From Bathynomus jamesi (lineage: Eukaryota; Arthropoda; Malacostraca; Isopoda; Cirolanidae): a stretch of 64,000 nucleotides of DNA. The stretch spans positions 564,001 through 628,000 of the forward strand of contig JAJOZX010001002.1 in assembly GCA_023014485.1 (NCBI GenBank), written 5' to 3'. Below the pieces are notes generated by a model, which worked only from the letters and a program-made list of their open reading frames with translations, was not told the origin of the DNA and searched no databases. Positions within the stretch are counted from its first letter, which is position 1. Each line of letters opens with the position of its first letter. The translations under genes and the position numbers were made by a program. Positions 20,107-31,289 of the stretch are shown here, piece by piece.

Positions 20107-20310
20107 ACAGTTAATTGTAAAAGTCGAGGTAATAATAACAATAATAATAATAATAATAATAATAATCACTGAGGAGGGCCAGAAAATGGCACAGTATACA
20201 AGCCAAACGAACGGGTCCCATTGTGCTAACTCCAAGATTACTTAGTAACCAGCACGATCGGGAGTCGAACCCCCGACCTCGGTGGCTTCTGTAGTGATTC
20301 CCCTCATTTA
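20107..20310 (-). repeat. tRNA-derived SINE-like sequence with (ATT)n tail
   Basis: On the minus strand GGGGGTTCGACTCCCGATCG carries a Pol III B box (GGTTCGANTCC type). The sequence then continues about 100 bp to an (ATT)n tail (plus strand (AAT)n at 20130-20165). A related end, CGGGAGTCAAAACCATGATC, is seen at 15043. An A box is not clear. Confidence 0.5.
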
Positions 20311-20850
20311 CAATGTATTATTTACTTTTACTTTATTCAATTTCTCTTATCATTGCTCTTTCTTCTCTTTACACTCGCTTCACTGTGCTTCATAAACACG
20401 CGGGCAGACGGGTAGACGTGGCTCCTAACAGTGACCATACAAGTCCTCTGTTTGGTATTGATTTTTTGGTGTATAGGGTCTCGAAGGTCAAGGGCTAAAA
20501 CGAGAGTAAATCGCTGGTTAGTGTCTATGCGGTCCCCAGTTTGGAACCTAATGTTAAGAGGAATCTTTCCTTAACCTATTTTAACATTTAATAGGGAACC
20601 AGGTGGCTTAAAATTTTGATGTCATACAGAACATTTCTGGTTTTGTGTAAGCTAAAAAGCTAAATGCGATTTAAACTTTGTTGTATGACCTTAATGTACA
20701 TTTTATAATATTTTATAATAATTTTAAGTAATTTTAGAATCTTGCAGCGACCTGAGCTATTTCACGATCTGCGAATAGTTGAATTTTTTATTAAGAAATT
20801 TAAACCAGAAGTTAATATAACATAATTAGTGTAATTTAACGGCGTTCGAC
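20311..20850. other. Non-coding stretch
   Basis: No coherent ORF, terminal repeat or RNA motif seen. Confidence 0.5.
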
Positions 20851-20851
20851 C

Positions 20852-20940
20852 TTATTACAGATCGACCTTATTCCAGATCGAACTATTACAGATCGACCTT
20901 ATTACAGATCGATGATGTACAGATCGACATTTTACCGTTG
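20852..20940. repeat. Short tandem repeat with TTACAGATCGACCTTA units
   Basis: About five imperfect units of 15-18 bp sharing CAGATCGA. Confidence 0.85.
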
Positions 20941-21293
20941 CCATTTCCCAAACATCTTATAATATCCAAAGTATCCAAAGTTATTCAACAAAATATCTGT
21001 AATTTTAAATTATCTTTTCTTATCAACGTGTGATTAGCTACACATAATTTTAGGTCTTCTATTTAGCTGTACTTCAGTGTGTATATATATATATTTATTT
21101 ATATATATATATAAAATGTATTTCTTTATTTTTAATTTGCAAAAATGTTTGAAGTTTACAGACAAAACGTTGGATTAGGAATCAATTCCACAAAGCAGTA
21201 TTTTTGTTTAATTCAAGAATAGTCCTAAAGAAAATTTACTTTAACTGAAAATAGTATTTTTCGTACTTTAGAGAATTCCAAAAAGTTTATTAA

Positions 21294-21327
<34 letters not shown>

Positions 21328-21392
21328 TGACAGCGAACTAAATTGATCATCTACATACAGCTAGTTGTCGCTCCTTCTTAGTAAGAAAAGTG
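20941..21392. other. Non-coding AT-rich stretch with (AAT)n at 21292-21325
   Basis: No gene seen. The AAT run lies about 70 bp before the 5S-like sequence. Confidence 0.5.
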
Positions 21393-21490
21393 ATGTCACG
21401 GCCATTGCATCATCGACGCTTCACAGTTAGGTTTAAGGTGTTAAGCGATGTCTGGTCTGTTAAGTTGTTAGATGGGTGGCCCCATCTTCC
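21393..21490 (+). pseudogene. 5S rRNA-derived sequence (SINE3-like head or 5S pseudogene)
   Basis: GTCACGGCCATTGCATCATC at the start, GTTAAGCGATGTC in the middle and GTTAGATGGGTGGCC near the end follow the order and spacing of metazoan 5S rRNA (GTCTACGGCCATACCAC, GTTAAGCAACGTC, TTGGATGGGTGACC), covering the A box, intermediate element and C box region of the internal promoter. The substitutions are many, so it is not a working 5S gene. It may be the head of a 5S-derived SINE. Confidence 0.55.
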
Positions 21491-21690
21491 AAGTTTAGAT
21501 GATGTAGCGACTCGTAGAGAGCTGGATCCCACATAGGAGAGAGAGAAATTCTTACTAATTAAGTCAAGCTTACTAATTAAGACGAGTTTTACTTTTTCCT
21601 ATATATGCATACACATACACTTCATATAAATGAAGTTTTGTTTTTCTACACACACACCCATGTATTCGATTTGACGATGCATCAAGTGTG

Positions 21691-21703
<13 letters not shown>

Positions 21704-21725
<22 letters not shown>

Positions 21726-21745
21726 ATATATACACACACACACGT
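21704..21745. repeat. (AT)n/(AC)n microsatellite
   Basis: TA run followed by ACACAC. ORFs through it on both strands are artefacts. Confidence 0.9.
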
Positions 21746-22685
21746 GGGCAATGGGCATGTTTTATATCCGCAATGGAAATGAAGGGTGTATATTAGTGAT
21801 GAAAGCCGGTATTGAAAAACCGGTATTTATACCGGTATTGGACAAGAGACACGATACCGATATCGTGATTATCGATACCAGGTTTTCGGTATTGAAGAAC
21901 TGCCTATTGTCTTTATTGTGGGAGCAATCAGCAAATGTCAAGTTAACAAAGATTTGTTTTTTGTAGGATTTTGTGGCCAATGTGAGTAGAAATAATGATT
22001 TATCTTCATACATAACTTACACATGCAGTATATCTTTGAGGGGCGTCATTAGTGTATGTCACAATTTATCATTTGTTATAATATTATGTTATTGACGTTA
22101 TATGATGTGTCCGTTTTTCTGAAAAGGGAAACTATTATCCAGAACTCTCGCCTTAAACATTTGAAATCGTATAAATACGTATTGAAACGTTCAAAAACGT
22201 TTTTACACGATTCCAAAACGTTGCGTTACTTTTTTAGATTCGTTAATGAGTTCAGCTCAAAGACCGTCTCAGTAATTTCTATTCCTCAAGGAGACAAAGA
22301 GATATTGTGGGTTTAATTAAATATCTTCACAACCCTCTGAAGTTTCAAAAGTTCAAGAAGAGGAACTATTTTCTATTCCATCTAAACTAGTGCTCAAAAG
22401 AACTGCAGAAAGGATTTTTAAAAGGCTTTTTCCTAAGAATGATGAAAATTTAGTTGGTTTCGAGGAAGAATGCGAAGACCAAGACTTACGAGTATCTAAC
22501 TACTCAGAGAATGTTACTGAAGACAAGAATGAAGTAGATGATCCATTGATGTGCGAATACATGAAAGAAATAGAGAAATCAGAAAAGGTACCATTGAGAA
22601 GCAATGCAACTAATTTTGATCCTACTAATCAATTTAAGAGTTTCGAAGTTTCTGCACAAAGAAGTGAAAATTTAGAGAAGCTGTA

Positions 22686-24056
22686 AGGGGTTCCAAAAAA
22701 CCTTAGCCCCCCCCCATTTGCAGCTTACATGTTTACTTATATCGAAATAGTTTTTAGTGATTATAAAAATATATAAAATTCTTTATTTATTGCAAGTATT
22801 AAAATTACTCTAGCTGATAAAGTGATGATATAATGGCTTCTCAATTAATTGGTGATTCGGAGAGGCAACGTGTGATAGATCGCATACGAGCAATAACATT
22901 TCGGGAAGCTCGTGATGCTGGAGCCACCTTTATAACACGTTCATGGGTTGCCAAAACGTTGGCAAGAAGTGAGGACATCGTCAAAAGAAATTGGAATAAA
23001 ACTTTGGATGAATGTGAAATGGATACAACCAAATCTGGGCGCCCAAATTTGCCACTCTCTCAGGAAACAAAGGACATCATTGAAAGCGGTACGCGTAAGC
23101 GGAAAAACAGCTGTGTTAAACTTTTTAGAGAGATCGAAGTGTTGAGAGGAAAGATCGTTAGTGGTGAGATCATTCGACTGTACCGTCATAGGCAAGGTTT
23201 AAAAGCCTTGGCATGAATTTCCAAAGCCAAGAAAAACTCAACATCGATGACAGAATGTGGTTTGCCCATTATCTTGAAGATTGGGATGTGGATGATTTCA
23301 TGCATTTAGCTGTCTCCGATGAATTTTTTGTTTACGTGACACGTCGGCCTAACTACCAAAATGATCGAGTGTGGGCCACAACACCAGATGAAATCGATGA
23401 CAATGAACATTATCGCGAATTATTAAAAAGTGCAGACTGTGTTGGTGTGTTTGTTTTGTTCACTGCAAAGAAGCTCATGTGGGTGCTGAAGCCAAATGGT
23501 CAGAGTTGGGATGGACAGTATTTTCGTGATATTATTCTATCCCAGCATGTCATTCTTTTCTAAGAAACCCAAACAACGTTATGGATGTCGATCAGGTCAC
23601 ACTTCTGCACGATAAGGCCCCGTGCTTTAAGGCATTAGCCACTCAACAGTTGTTGCGGAACCATGAGATTGATTTCTTTGGAAATGAAGAATGGCCAGGA
23701 AATTCTCCTGACCTGAACGTCTGTGAACACATTGGATCAGTTATAAAGGACAAGGTTGAATTCTCTTGTTTCAAGAACCTGTGGCAAATCGATTTTCGAA
23801 GGATACAATGACGCAACACATTGAAACTATTTTAGCAAATTTGCGTAACGATCAAGATCTATTCACGTCACGTTTGGCAAGCTACCCAAAGCGAATTCAG
23901 GCTGTCTTGGAAACCAATGGCGGGAACACCAAGTTTTAATTGTTTCTCATTAAATGCAGGATTAAATTCTCTTTTGTAAGGTATGTTTAGTTTTACTGTA
24001 CCTCTAATGGTTTAGGCCATGGGCGGGGGGGGGGGGCTAAGGTTTATTGGAGCCCC
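22686..24056 (+). mobile_element. Tc1/mariner transposon of the DD37E type
   Basis: 1371 bp with TA on each side (22684-22685, 24057-24058). The inverted ends share ACCTTAGCCCCCCCCC, preceded by AGGGGTTCCAA (left) and CGGGGCTCCAA (right, inverted). The transposase inside is frameshifted. Confidence 0.9.
22833..23938 (+). pseudogene. DD37E mariner transposase, frameshifted
   Basis: Three ORFs in order: 22833-23216 (HTH region, FREARDAGATFITRSWVAKT), 23213-23563 (RMWFAHYLEDW, LAVSDEFFVY with the first Asp, GQSWDGQYFRD) and 23581-23811 (VTLLHDKAPCFKAL with the second Asp, NSPDLNVCEH with the Glu). There are 37 residues between second Asp and Glu, as in the ITmD37E family. The C-terminal end continues in another frame to about 23938. 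At least two frame changes, so it is inactive, though all three catalytic residues remain. Confidence 0.85.
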
Positions 24057-24619
24057 GTACAAGGCATTGCTTTCCATTAAACCCACTAGTGTAGAATCAG
24101 AAAGAGCTTTTTCTGCTGCTGGCTTATTTCTGACCAAGCTAAGATCAAATCTCTCTGAACAATCATTAGATAGTCTTTGTTTCCTCAAAACTTACTTCCA
24201 AAACCAAATAAGAAATAAATGCAAAATATGCAAAATTATTAATAAACTTATTTTTTTTAAATTGTTATTTTTCCCTTTTACCTTTGGTTATCTGATATAC
24301 TTAATCATTATAAATAGTCCTTCCTTTTTCCTGCCTTTCCCTAGGAGCTGCAGTTCAAACTTTTTTCAATCAATGGTATTTTCCCTTTGGTGTCGGTGAC
24401 AGAATTTAAAAAGTAACTTCAGTTTTTATTGTCGTTAATGTGGTGAATACTACAGGTCCTGCAGGCTTGTGGGAGGGTTGGCAATTGGCAGGGTGACACA
24501 AAAAAAATCATTATAAATTATTCTCTGTATAAAACCGGTATCAACACCGGTATCAGTAAAATAATTGTTCAAATACTTGTATTAAAAATTGTCGGTATTA
24601 TTTCATCCCTAGTGTATAT

Positions 24620-25984
24620 ACAAACGATACAGTGGGTGTGAGTGCGGGTGTAGGTGTGTGTTTATTTCATACGAGTAAATGTTTTCAGAATTTGCTTCAA
24701 ATTATCATTACGAAAATCTTAGAAGTCAGGATGGCTCCAAGGGGGTTGTTATCAAGGTCTTGTGTCCTGAAACACACAAGCTAATATTTTTCTGATAGAG
24801 GCGCTAAAAATGAGTAGAGATAACTGACGCGAGTACGTTAAGACTTTGTGCCTCCTCTGCTTTATAATGAGATTATTTATTTGCTATTAAAAGTTTTCTA
24901 TTTAAATGTTTTACTAACTAGGCATATGTTAATGTTATGAATTAATGTACTACGCGCCCGTTAGCATAAGGGGGTGATGGGGTGAAAGGGGTTAAAATAC
25001 TCTCGTCATGTTGCATTGTTACACTGCACTGTGACATTTTGAGGTCATACTACTAATATAACCTCAAATTTCTTTCCCTGTAAGCGCACATGAATATATT
25101 CTCTATAAATCTCGTGAATGGTCTGTACATATCACTTTTAATGTATTCCACACTAAGATCACCGGAGCGTAATGTTTTCTTGATAAATAGGTCTTCATTA
25201 TCAATATTCTACAAGTAAACAACGAGTTTATAGCGATTAATCCTTCTGTAGATGAGTTTTAATTTCTTAATATGAAAAAAAAAAAATTAATTAATTCATA
25301 AAAATACTAATCGAAAGTAGCACTTTCTTTATGTTTACTTACATAGAATGAAATACGTATGAAACGTGAGGATTATCACGAAATTACGCACTATAAACGT
25401 TTCTATCCTAATGTAAAAAGTTTAAAAGAAAATCTGAAATGTCTTTATATTGTATTCATACACAAATCCTCTTTCACAGTTCATAATAATTAATTACATC
25501 TATAAACAAGAGAAACAAAACAAAATCTTCAGATCTCGCTATGAAATGATAAGCGCTCTTCAATCCTTTGTTTAAAGTGTGCCGTGTTTAAATCCTTCGT
25601 TGGTCGCTTTCAACACGCGATGTCTAGACGAATCTCTGGCGATAAAAATCCGCTTTAAAAAGATTTAGAAGAATAAACAAAGACTTTGCCTGAAGGTATA
25701 AGGGGGGTTTTCCAATGATCTGCAGATTCATTCTTCACTCAAACTTCTATGCAGCGATAATTTTTTGGAAAGAACATTGTGCGTAAAAAGTTGAATGCGA
25801 CGCGAATATCGACTAAAACATTATTTTACATTCAGTATTGTTACAGTGTAATCATTATTCTAATATAAACGAGAGTATCACCTATGCTAGCACTTTGCCG
25901 TTATTTTTCCACCTATAGACACTCTACAATTAACTAATAAGGAATGAAATCCGCTAGCAGCAGATTTTGTATATATACAATATA
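24620..25984. other. Long non-coding stretch
   Basis: About 1.4 kb without recognisable coding, terminal or RNA features. It is the longest stretch in the first half not explained by a mobile element and may be the unique host background. Confidence 0.5.
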
Positions 25985-26412
25985 TGCGCCTCAATGATGT
26001 AATGGTCAGCAGTAGCGGATCTAGGATTTTAGAAAGGGGGGCGGACCTTTACATATGTAAAAATTGTGCCAAAATGTTTAATTATATATATAAATATAAT
26101 TACATACACTAGAACCCTTTAAGCATCAACAGGCAAATTTTTAGTGTTTACTAAAATGTAGTTAAAGACCAGATTTCTGGTGGTAAATACTGGAACTAAT
26201 TTGAGTGACGTTATCTAATCCACCTGTTCAAAGTATTATCTGAATCAGTCATTTAGAGAGAGGAAGATCGTGAATGTGAATACTACGCAAAGGATTTACA
26301 AGCACATTAACCTTGCGTCTACGAATGTTTACAACCAGGGCTGGGAGCGGTTAACCGGTTAATTTCGGTTAAAATCAGTTATTTCAATAAATTCATATAA
26401 AATGCACAAATC

Positions 26413-26670
26413 GTGGACAGAGTGATGCTAAAATATTCTCAGGAAAAAGGTTGTCGAGTTGACGAGAGCCCATTAAAATGGTGGAAGTCAAGATGGAATG
26501 ACTACCCAACACTGAGCCACCTTGCAAGGCGATATTTGGTTGTTCAAACTGCATCAGCATCGTCTGAACGATTATTTTCGGCTTTTGAACTTGTATTTGA
26601 GAGTCGACGCATGTCGGTTGAGAAAGAAACAGCAAGCGTCATCATATTTTTACATGAGAACGGGCAGTAG
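26413..26670 (+). pseudogene. hAT-B transposase, dimerisation domain only
   Basis: ESPLKWWKSRWNDYPTLSHLA then ASASSERLFSAFELVFESRR and ASVIIFLHENGQ is the C-terminal hAT dimerisation region, ending at a TAG in the expected place. Everything upstream is deleted. Confidence 0.85.
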
Positions 26671-26845
26671 TTAAGTTTATATCGATGCCTGTTCTTGCAT
26701 CTCCAGGTCGAAGACATGGGCGGAAGTATCGATTTAATTGCATTTAAATGCCAAATACTTCTAATAGGAAGTAAATTTATTGTGTGAGGACTTTATAAAT
26801 AATTATGCAAAAAACATACTGATTATTGATACGCATGCACTGCTA

Positions 26846-27115
26846 GGCCTGTTCAAAAATCAACTTTTTCTTATTTTCATAGGTTTCTGTACATTTTCCC
26901 ATGCTTTTTGACCTGAAAAAGCCGAAAATCACAACTATTTTGACCTAGGATGTTGGGAAGCATTGCCGCATGGAGCTTTAAATTTTCTGCCTTGAAATCG
27001 GCCAAAGCGCCAATTCCGGGGTCCCTTGAATTATGTTTTGCACTTTAACTTTTGATCTAAACAAGATAGAGCAACAAATTAGGTATCAAATGAAAGAGCA
27101 TAAAATTAATAAATA

Positions 27116-27154
<39 letters not shown>

Positions 27155-30100
27155 ATAATTAATAATTATAATAATAATAATAATAATTATCTACCATTTT
27201 TCAGGAAACAATAGAAACTCAATCAGAATCTAGAAAACCATCTACAAGTTACAACTTCACAATGGCATTAAGCAAGGAGCTGAGGGAGCTCCGTGGGCGC
27301 ACAGTTGATATCTCAGAACCTCCACGTACTGTCCACAGGCAGGTGTCAACTGGGCCATCTACCAGATCTCTCACTGAAACTTTCCTGGTTGGATACCCTT
27401 CAGCTTTTATCAGTGGTTCCCAGCTTCCCACCAACAGACAAGCGTTCCAGTATTTCCTTAATCTTTAGAATTTACCGGAAAATGCAGGGAGGCCCATGGT
27501 TCAAGACCTTGCATATGAAACAGTTGAATCTATCATCCCATTCTGGCAGATGGCTAGGATCAAGACAATGACCAAGTACAACGCAATGAAGCTCTTCATG
27601 AAACTACATGAGAAACATCGTGCTCTGGTGAAAAGCAAAGGAAGAGCAAGTAACCCTGGAGGAAAAAGAGGAGCATTTGTGCTGGAATTAGACAGCCTGT
27701 TCGATATAGGAGCTCCAGATGCAATCCAGGAAATACAGAACAACAGACTGTTATCCAGAGAGAAGAAAGATGAGGATATCAGGTTCTACGAAGACCAAAA
27801 GACTGAGAGGAAAAAGGTCATATGTCTGGTCATGACAAGATTTTTGAGACAAGATCCCTGCAGCAAGCAGTGAGGAATGAAAGACTGCAGCATAGACAAG
27901 AACAAGGTAAAACTAATTACTTTGAACGTTACAAAAAGTTTTAAGTTTTACTCCATTGCGATATTTAGCATGTACTTAACAATTACTGTCTTAACATGTT
28001 GTACTATTTTACAGCTGCAGCAGAACAAGAGGCAGTTGTTCATGTGGATGACATTACCTGGGGTGACTCAACTGACAACGACGCTAACACAGAGGACATG
28101 GATTACCATCAGCCTCGTCCTGGATGTTCTCACCATCAAGACACTGTGACTAGTGTGACTTTGACGTTTCCAAGGAAGGTCATGGAATGTGATGTCATCT
28201 GCAATACAGCTGATCGTCTTGGTTTATCAGACAATCAAGTTACTGCCATGGTTTCTGCCACCTTGAAAGCTGGAGGGGCTGATCTGGATAACTTCGTCAT
28301 CTCAACCTCAACAACACGTCGCAACAGAATGCTGTCCAGGTATAATATCAGCCAGAGTCACATGTCCAAGTTTTGTGAAAACCCCCCACAGTACGCTGCC
28401 TTACACTGGGATGGAAAGTTGCTCAAAGATGTCTTGGGCAGTGAACCTGGAAGTACCTCAGAGACTTTAGCTGTGCTAGTGTCTGGTCCACCTTCATACA
28501 CTGAAGGAAAGTTATTGGGAGTACCTGTCATCGACAATTCTTCTGGCACAGCTCAGGCTGAGGCTTCAATGGATTTACTGGAGACATGGGAACTTACGGA
28601 TAATGTTATTGCCCTTGTTTTTGACACTACATCCAGTAACAGTGGAGTTCACAGAGGAGCTGCCAAACTGCTAGAGAAAATGCTGAACAAAAAGGTGTTT
28701 TATCTGGCCTGTCGACATCACATCCTGGAAATCCTAGTAGGAGCAGTTTGGGAGAAGCTGTTTGGGAAGGTGAAGGGGCCAGATAATCCCTGGTTTGAGC
28801 ATCTGAAGGATGTTTGGACGGACTTGTCCAAGGAAAACCCAAAGATGCTGGCTATGAACAGCAAATGGCTGAAGGAAAAGAAGAAGAACAGTGAAGAAAT
28901 ACTCCAAGACATTCTAACAGCAGAAAGGCTTCCAAGAGCCGACTACAGGGAAATGGCTGAACTGACAGTCATTGTTCTTGGAGGAACGCCTCCTCGAGGT
29001 ATTCACTGGAGTCGACCAGGCGCCATTCATCAGGCCAGATGGATGGCCAGAAACCTGTACTCCATGAAAATGCTGATGTTTGCAGATCAACTTGAGTACG
29101 ACGAAGACACTGTATCAAAGCTGGAAAGACTCAACACCTTCCTTGCGCTGTTCTACACTCCTGTATGGATGATGTCAATGTCTGCTGCAGATGCTCCCGT
29201 GAATGATCTAAGTCTAATCCAGGACATGTTGAAGTACAAGAAAACTGACCCAGAGCTTACTGATGCAGTACTTAATAAGATGGAAAACCACAAATGGTAC
29301 CTGACGCAGGAAGTCGTGCCATTTGCCCTGTTCAGCAGTAGATTGAGTGACACATTGAAGCACGACATTGCTGCCCAGTTACATGCCACTGAGAAGCCAG
29401 ACAGCTTCAGAACAGGAAAGCCTCTATTCCAGAGTCACAGCTAAGACCACCCTGATTGATCTCATTGGCCCAGAATCACATTTCCTGCTGGACACACTGA
29501 ACATTGGATCCGAGTGGCTTCTGGAACCTGTCACGTCTTGGCCACAGAATGAGGACTACAGAAAAGCGTTGGACTATGTTAAGAATCTGAAAGCGGTGAA
29601 TGACATTGCTGAACGTGGTGTCAAGATGATGAGCGACTTTGCAAATGTCATAACAACAGATGCCAAGCAAAGGGACTATCTCCTTCAAGCTGTGGAGTTC
29701 AACAGACGCCGCTTTGACAGCTTCAAGAAACAAACTCTCAACAACTGACTGTGTAAATGTCATTATGAAATTAATCATCATGTAATGCTTTCACTTCTTG
29801 ATCGATTAGACTTGTGACAAAATGTTAATCTCAAATTTGTGTCATGAATAAGGCGCCTTGTCTGCCTTGAGTGTGAGAAAACGAATTTTGTGATATTTCT
29901 GAAATCTTTGTATGTACCAATGTGCCATTTCTTGTTCGAAGACTATCATAATTGTATAAGTTAGAAAGAGGATTAAAAACACTTTAATTTGGTGCCTATT
30001 CTGTTGCTCTATCTTGTTTAGATAAAAAGTTATAGTGCAAAACATGATTCAAGGGACCCCGGAACTGGTGCTTTTGGCCGATTTCAAGGCAGAAAACTTA

Positions 30101-30233
30101 AAGCTCCATGTGGCAATGCTTCCCAACAACCTAGGTCAAAATGGTTGTGATTTTCGGCCTTTTCAGGTCAAAAAGCATGGGAAAAAGTACAGAAACCTAT
30201 GAAAATAAGAAAAAGTTGATTTTTGAACAGGGC
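26846..30233 (+). mobile_element. Unplaced TA-target DNA transposon, copy 1
   Basis: 3388 bp. The ends GGCCTGTTCAAAAATCAAC (left) and GCCCTGTTCAAAAATCAAC (right, inverted) continue as inverted repeats of about 180 bp (including GGTTTCTGTAC, CATGCTTTTTGACCTGAAAA). TA lies outside each end (26844-26845, 30234-30235). A second copy at 32814-35162 has the same two distinct ends in opposite order and also TA on each side, so the limits are well supported. It encodes a multi-exon transposase-like protein. An (AAT)n microsatellite lies in its 5' UTR (27117-27190). Confidence 0.9.
27262..29748 (+). pseudogene. Transposase-like protein of the unplaced TA transposon (copy 1)
   Basis: It begins MALSKELRELRGRTVD. 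N-terminal helical part with FLVGYPSAFISGSQLPTN and KLHEKHRALVKSKG; then LDSLFDIGAPDA and FYEDQKTERKK; an apparent intron from GTAAAACT at 27907 to TTTTACAG at 28013; then a folded core with ALHWDGKLL (near 28405), ALVFDTTSSNSGVH (near 28620) and YLACRHHILE (near 28705). HWD, FDT and a C-x2-H are what is expected of an RNase-H-like transposase with the C/DxxH insertion of the hAT/P/Kolobok group. A TAG at 27466 (CAG in copy 2), a shift before the intron and a 2-bp deletion near 29430 (relative to copy 2) inactivate it. Confidence 0.7.
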
Positions 30234-30861
30234 TAATGCACTGCATGCAACTCATTCATGGACCACACGCCACTGATATATATATATATATATATAATAT
30301 ATACCGTATACAAATTAACCGAAATTAAACGATTTTAACCGGTTAACCGGTTAAATGAAAATTTTAACTGCTCCCAGCCCTGCTCACAACCATTAATAAA
30401 TGAATATAAAAAAGTTGGAAAGCATAAGTTAATTGAGTATACGAAGGGAAATATTATTTTTATACACAGTTTCTAAAAATAAAATTGAAAGGTAAGTTGC
30501 CAGGTATATACAAGGGTGGTGTTGATATTTTTATAATTTAAAAAAGTATGTACTTTTTTGCTTTTAGAAATTAAAAAAAATATAAAAAATAAAGCATTTG
30601 GAAGGGGCGCCAAGATTGACCAAAAGGGGCGCCAAATTGACAAAAAAGGGTGCCAAATTGACCCCCCCCCCCCGTAAATCCGCTAGTGATGGTTAGCATC
30701 GCTGACTACGAATCCATCGTGCCCAGGTTCATATTTTATAATATTCGGACGGACAAAACTTGTCATCGATTGTATATATATATATATATATGAAAATTAT
30801 TTCACGAAAATAACACGTAAAAAATATTTATGATGAATAAAACCACGAAGGAAAAGAAACA

Positions 30862-30922
30862 CAGAGTGGTGCTCAAGTGCTCTCGTCTAATGACATCCTC
30901 AGGAGCACTGAAGTAAATAAAG
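30862..30922 (-). ncRNA. Hammerhead-like ribozyme motif of the PLE
   Basis: On the minus strand GTGCTC pairs with GAGCAC (stem I). Between them are CTGAGGA, a hairpin TGTC-ATTA-GACG (stem II) and GAGA in place of the usual GAAA. Type I hammerheads with a very short stem III are known from Penelope-like elements, which agrees with the RT next to it. The A-to-G change in the core makes activity doubtful. Confidence 0.5.
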
Positions 30923-30939
30923 AGTTTAAGACTATATAT

Positions 30940-30952
30940 GTAGGTTACAAAA

Positions 30953-31006
<54 letters not shown>

Positions 31007-31022
31007 ATATATATATAATAAA
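30940..31022. repeat. poly(A)/(AT)n microsatellite
   Basis: An A run followed by about 35 AT units with one interruption. Confidence 0.9.
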
Positions 31023-31289
31023 TATAGAAATAAAAATTGTGGGAGGAGCATACAAATTTGTAAGGAAAACTACCAATTTTAGCACTTTGCCCGAATTCAA
31101 TACAAGATCAAATGGATTGTTTACAACCAATTTTATAGATAATGCCTCAATGATATATAGGTAAAAAGAAATAAAAAAAAAATAAAAAAACTAACGACAA
31201 ATAAAACTTGTAAGAGGAGCATAGAAATTTATAAGGGAAAATTACCAAAGTTTTAGCACTCTGCCCTTCTTGTCTAAATCCATTCTGAA

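Larger units (their letters stand above)
22390..24230 (+). pseudogene. hAT-D transposase, C-terminal part, interrupted by a mariner insertion
   Basis: The left piece (22390-22683) is an acidic linker ending RSENLEKL; the right piece (24059 on) gives KALLSIKPTSVESERAFSAA and then LRSNLSEQSLDSLCFL, the hAT dimerisation domain with the SERxFS motif. The mariner took a TA in a codon just after the Leu, and across the excised insertion the frame runs on without change. Upstream catalytic parts of the hAT are not recognisable. Confidence 0.75.
21794..24611 (+). mobile_element. hAT transposon (hAT-D) split by a mariner
   Basis: Starts TAGTGATGAAA and ends TTTCATCCCTA with a perfect 8-bp TSD GTGTATAT (21786-21793, 24612-24619). 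Both subterminal regions carry repeated CCGGTAT/ATACCGG motifs. Transposase fragments lie on the plus strand; the Tc1/mariner at 22686-24056 sits inside the coding part. Confidence 0.9.
26336..30382 (+). mobile_element. hAT element (hAT-B), middle of the nest
   Basis: Ends CAGGGCTGGGAGCGGTTAAC (left) and its inverse CAGGGCTGGGAGCAGTTAA (right), with subterminal GGTTAACCGGTTAA. The flanks TTTACAAC and CTCACAAC are a TSD with two mismatches. It carries a short transposase remnant and was later split by the TA transposon at 26846-30233. Confidence 0.85.
26010..30688. mobile_element. hAT element (hAT-C), outermost of a three-level nest
   Basis: Ends CAGTAGCGGATCTAGG (left) and CACTAGCGGATTTACG (right, inverted), with TSD ATGGTCAG/ATGGTTAG (one mismatch). 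The G-rich subterminal stretches (GGGGGGCGG, GGGGCGCC) are usual for this sort of hAT. Its own sequence is only about 630 bp (26010-26335 and 30383-30688) and has no coding potential. Confidence 0.75.
25985..30740 (+). pseudogene. tRNA-like sequence (Arg-ACG-like) split by a nested insertion
   Basis: The left part, GCGCCTCAATGATGTAATGG, has an A-box-like end; after the 4.7-kb insertion the right part reads CATCGCTGACTACGAATCC and then CCCAGGTTCATATTTT, with an anticodon-arm-like CTGACTACGAATC and a B-box-like GGTTCATA. The anticodon loop suggests tRNA-Arg(ACG). Acceptor stems do not pair well, so this is a tRNA relic or the head of a tRNA-derived SINE rather than a gene. Confidence 0.4.

Noticed and set aside
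20107..20310. Functional tRNA gene
   Set aside because: A B box is present but no A box, acceptor pairing or anticodon arm could be assembled; an (ATT)n tail suggests a SINE.
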